From the NCBI GenBank assembly GCA_021798975.1, contig JAJZBJ010000006.1, positions 1 through 44,183 of the forward strand: DNA of 44,183 nt. The letters are read 5' to 3'. The translations under genes were made by a program, and so were the position numbers. The stretch comes from Bacillota bacterium. Its GTDB lineage: Bacteria; Bacillota; Sulfobacillia; Sulfobacillales; Sulfobacillaceae. Under the pieces are notes generated by a model. It was given only the letters and a program-made list of their open reading frames with translations. It did not search any database and was not told the DNA's origin. Within the stretch, counting starts at the first letter, position 1. Each line of letters starts with the position of its first letter. Shown here one piece after another: positions 42,203 to 44,183 of the stretch.

Positions 42203-42688
42203 CTATCCCATCAAGAACGAATTGGAAAACACGATGCGGAGAATGGACGGCCCGAACAACACCAGTGCGCCAATTCCCAAGAGACTCAGCACAATCACGA
42301 TGGAGACCCAGCTGCGCTGCGGGCGATTGGAACGCGCACCGCCGAAGGCTCCCGTCACCCGCTGTCGCACCGCACAGTAGTGTTCAAACCGCTCACGCGA
42401 AAAATTGACCGACAGCTTGCCGCCCAGAGCCGCCAGATAGGATTCATCCCAGGCCATCTCGGGCTTGAAGTGCTCCCCATCGTGCACATCCCAAAGCGTC
42501 GGCACCCGGGCTTCGGCTTCCGCGATGCGGCCTTCGAGGCCAGCCAACGACACGCTCGTCACGAGCGCAGCGCGAAGCGCAGCGAGATCTTGGTCTTGCA
42601 TGGCCCGTCTGAAATCCAAGGGCTGGATGGACACGCCCGAAACCTCCCCGATTGTCCCGACCGCCGTGGGACAGATGATTCTCAGCAT
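42203..42688 (-). CDS. Hypothetical protein with C-terminal membrane anchor
   Basis: A 161-residue protein I do not recognise. It begins MLRIICPTAVGTIGEVSGVSI, continues with a soluble region including ALRAALVTSVSLAGLEGRIAEAEARVPTLWDVHDGEHF and WDESYLAALGGKLSVNFSRERFEHYCAVRQRV, and ends with a single hydrophobic helix (WVSIVIVLSLLGIGALVLFGPSIL) near the C-terminus, as in tail-anchored proteins. ATG 42688 follows AGAGGTG. The start of the gene could be five codons earlier. Confidence 0.75.
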   Translation of the reverse strand: MLRIICPTAVGTIGEVSGVSIQPLDFRRAMQDQDLAALRAALVTSVSLAGLEGRIAEAEARVPTLWDVHDGEHFKPEMAWDESYLAALGGKLSVNFSRERFEHYCAVRQRVTGAFGGARSNRPQRSWVSIVIVLSLLGIGALVLFGPSILRIVFSNSFLMG

Positions 42689-42740
42689 ATCACCTCTGGC
42701 CACTCACGAAAACTGCTGCTTCGCGTGAAGGAAGACAATG

Positions 42741-42773
42741 CCAGAAGCCGCCCCAAGCCAGCGCGGCTTCTGG
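42741..42773. terminator. Perfect 11-bp hairpin
   Basis: CCAGAAGCCGC (42741-42751) and GCGGCTTCTGG (42763-42773) flank an 11-base loop. It is in the 249-bp stretch between the membrane protein and the PIG-L deacetylase genes, which otherwise shows no convincing gene. On the minus strand it could end the deacetylase transcript, though no T-run follows. Confidence 0.5.
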
Positions 42774-42937
42774 ATCTGGCACGACTTTACGGTCCACAAG
42801 TTCGGGTACAGCAAGTCCGAAATGGGGTTGAAGGTGCGGTAGGTTCCGTAGGCGTTGTGGGCATGCGCCCATAGGCGCCGCAGACTCACCATGGTCAGGT
42901 CACCCGCGCCCGCTAGAGTCAGCCGGCCAGGGCAGGT

Positions 42938-43717
42938 TCATGATTGGGCGTCCTCTCCGCGGTGCAGTTCCCACACGGGAGCAATCTCCCCCATGACCTC
43001 TGGCATCCGGTTCAGCGTAATACGGCGGAACGATTCCACAAATTCCGGGTGCTGGCGATGCTTCACTGTGACCGGATTGTCACAGTCCCGCACCACCCAC
43101 CGGTTGTCGTCGCGCAGCAGTTGGAACAAATAGTCTTCGTCGAGATAGTGCTGGGACACATGGCTCTGCACGGCCGCCTTCTTCTGAGCGAACTCATTTT
43201 CGATGTCAACGAAGACATTGGGGAAGTTGCTCCCGTACATCCACAGTTCCCGCGTGGGCGACGCCGGCAATCCCAACTCCGGAAACATGGTGGCATGCCC
43301 GGCGCCGGGGTAGGCGGCGTCCATGGCCTCTTTGCCCGACGTACGGTGGTCCGTGTGGTTAATGACAGTATCGCCAATCCAAAACGCGGTGGGATCCCAT
43401 GCCAACACGACGTCCGGCTTAACCGTGCGGATGACCCGGACAATGTCGCGCCGCAGCGACAGTCCAGCTTCGAGTTCCCCATCCACATAATTGAAGAAAT
43501 ATACCCCTTCGGCCCCGACTACCTGGCAGGCGGCGCGCTGCTCCGCTTGGCGGGTGGCCTGCATGCCGGCTACCTCCTCCTGGCGTTGGGTGCCTTTGGA
43601 CCCATCGGTACAGATCAGGTAGCTGATGTGATGGCCCTGTTTGGCCAAGCGAATTAGGGTGCCGCCAATCATGGCGTCAATGTCGTCAGGGTGTGCTCCA
43701 ATCGCGAGAAAACGCAT
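42938..43717 (-). CDS. PIG-L/BshB-family zinc deacetylase
   Basis: A 259-residue deacetylase. AIGAHPDDIDAMIGGTL carries the His and Asp-Asp of the zinc site, and NHTDHRTSGKEAMDAA the second histidine. ICTDGSKGT and WDPTAFW are family segments. Candidates are N-acetylglucosaminylmalate deacetylase of bacillithiol synthesis or another GlcNAc deacetylase; no bshA or bshC is in view. ATG 43717 follows AAGGAGG at nine bases. Confidence 0.9.
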   Translation of the reverse strand: MRFLAIGAHPDDIDAMIGGTLIRLAKQGHHISYLICTDGSKGTQRQEEVAGMQATRQAEQRAACQVVGAEGVYFFNYVDGELEAGLSLRRDIVRVIRTVKPDVVLAWDPTAFWIGDTVINHTDHRTSGKEAMDAAYPGAGHATMFPELGLPASPTRELWMYGSNFPNVFVDIENEFAQKKAAVQSHVSQHYLDEDYLFQLLRDDNRWVVRDCDNPVTVKHRQHPEFVESFRRITLNRMPEVMGEIAPVWELHRGEDAQS

Positions 43718-43813
43718 CACGGATGTCCTCCTTGTCACCAGTGCCGTCGAGACCGCATCCGGCGCTTGCCGTGGGAATTGTGCTCCTCACCCTTCGGCGA
43801 AGATCGTGCGCCC

Positions 43814-43842
43814 ATTGTAAGGGTTTCATCGTCGCGGGGCAA
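43814..43842 (-). promoter_or_regulatory. Promoter of the PIG-L deacetylase gene
   Basis: On the minus strand, -35 TTGCCC (43837-43842) and -10 TACAAT (43814-43819) are 17 bp apart, about 95 bp upstream of the start codon. Confidence 0.6.
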
Positions 43843-43951
43843 TGCATTTGGCCAGAATAGCAAAAACCTTCCGACGGCTCCAACACCGGATTAGGTTGCC
43901 CCTGGGGATGGCCCGATGATGGAAATGCCAGGAACACCGGGGGGGCCGGGA

Positions 43952-43980
43952 TTGACGCTCCAAGGCCGGAGAGGCATCAT
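43952..43980 (+). promoter_or_regulatory. Possible promoter of the PfkB kinase gene
   Basis: -35 TTGACG (43952-43957) and -10 CATCAT (43975-43980), 17 bp apart, about 35 bp upstream of the start codon. The rest of 43718-44015 shows no gene. Confidence 0.5.
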
Positions 43981-44015
43981 ATGGGGCAAGATTGCGACTC
44001 AAAGGCAGGAATCGC

Positions 44016-44183
44016 ATGCAGCCAGACTATGACCTCATCGTGCACGGCATTTGCTTTGCGGATCTGATTTACGGCCAAGTCCCCCACCTGCCCGCCCCGG
44101 GCGAGGAGGTGCATTGTGGGGCTTTCGGCTTTTCCGGCGGCGGAGCCTTCATCACGGCGGTGGCCGCGGCGCGGCTGGACCTC
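44016..44183 (+). CDS. PfkB-family carbohydrate kinase, N-terminal part (partial)
   Basis: The first 56 residues of a gene running off the right edge. IVHGICFADLIYGQVPHLPAPGEEVHCGAF followed by SGGGAFITAVAAARL matches the N-terminal sugar-binding lid and GG motif of PfkB kinases. It is not the same as the kinase at 37327. ATG 44016 has a modest AGG-rich site. Substrate unknown; it diverges from the PIG-L deacetylase. Confidence 0.85.
   Translation, partial: MQPDYDLIVHGICFADLIYGQVPHLPAPGEEVHCGAFGFSGGGAFITAVAAARLDL

Noticed and set aside
42704-42892. A 62-codon open frame on the minus strand (starts MVSLRRLW)
   Set aside because: No ribosome binding site, no recognisable family, and it spans a perfect 11-bp hairpin. 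It could be a remnant, but I cannot support it.

Overview
This is an ordinary, gene-dense bacterial chromosome segment of moderately high G+C. I see about 53 protein genes on both strands and no rRNA, tRNA, insertion sequence, prophage, CRISPR array or origin. A spore-forming Firmicute is suggested by the purine-rich AGGAGG ribosome binding sites with frequent GTG/TTG starts, a SAM-I (S-box) riboswitch, an alpha-type glutamine synthetase, a YtrA-type GntR/ABC operon, and a small protein faintly like spore SASPs. A Sulfobacillus-like lineage is my guess from the gene mix; the window does not prove it.

Layout. 1-983: end of a LytS-type sensor kinase and its LytTR regulator. 958-5637: moaD-moaE, an L,D-transpeptidase, and the set ychF-like/hemL/lgt. 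5703-9834: a zinc-type uptake operon (binding lipoprotein, Fur-family regulator, ATPase, two permeases) behind a strong promoter and a perfect 19-bp palindrome. 9842-12652: a five-gene reverse cluster (HAD phosphatase, metallo-hydrolase, Cas4-like Fe-S nuclease, OsmC, small protein). 12769-16223: a GntR/ABC/permease/YbjQ operon with an operator on its -10 box, then an alpha/beta hydrolase. 16272-21775: YnfA, a HAD phosphatase, a membrane-anchored Kelch protein, glnA, a DUF421 protein with a polyserine tail, a zinc-ribbon membrane protein and a flavin reductase. 21802-26310: an acyl-ACP-reductase-like protein, a MaoC hydratase and the three-subunit proton-translocating transhydrogenase. 26593-29568: a 55-residue membrane protein, an S-box-controlled methionine-synthase-like gene and an MFS transporter. 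29787-33522: nucleoside phosphorylase, L-2-hydroxyglutarate oxidase, LysE exporter, YjbQ and a thioesterase. 33586-39248: an S9 peptidase divergent from a GntR-deoC-sugar kinase-nucleoside hydrolase operon. 39382-42133: furA-katG. 42203-44183: an unknown membrane protein, a PIG-L deacetylase and the start of a PfkB kinase.

How genes work together. The nucleoside operon forms a complete salvage route: hydrolase, then sugar kinase (with deoxyribokinase-like features), then DeoC aldolase. Transhydrogenase subunits are coupled by overlaps. FurA and KatG form a peroxide-response pair.

Most notable observations: a CTG start codon for pntAA, which is the only start consistent with the conserved N-terminus; an acyl-ACP-reductase homologue that keeps the A-C-x-A-E-x-M cysteine motif; a furA promoter that places +1 on the A of the ATG; a complete S-box leader; a Pho-box-like direct repeat upstream of pnt; and an orphan Cas4-like nuclease. 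I found no convincing wholly new system.
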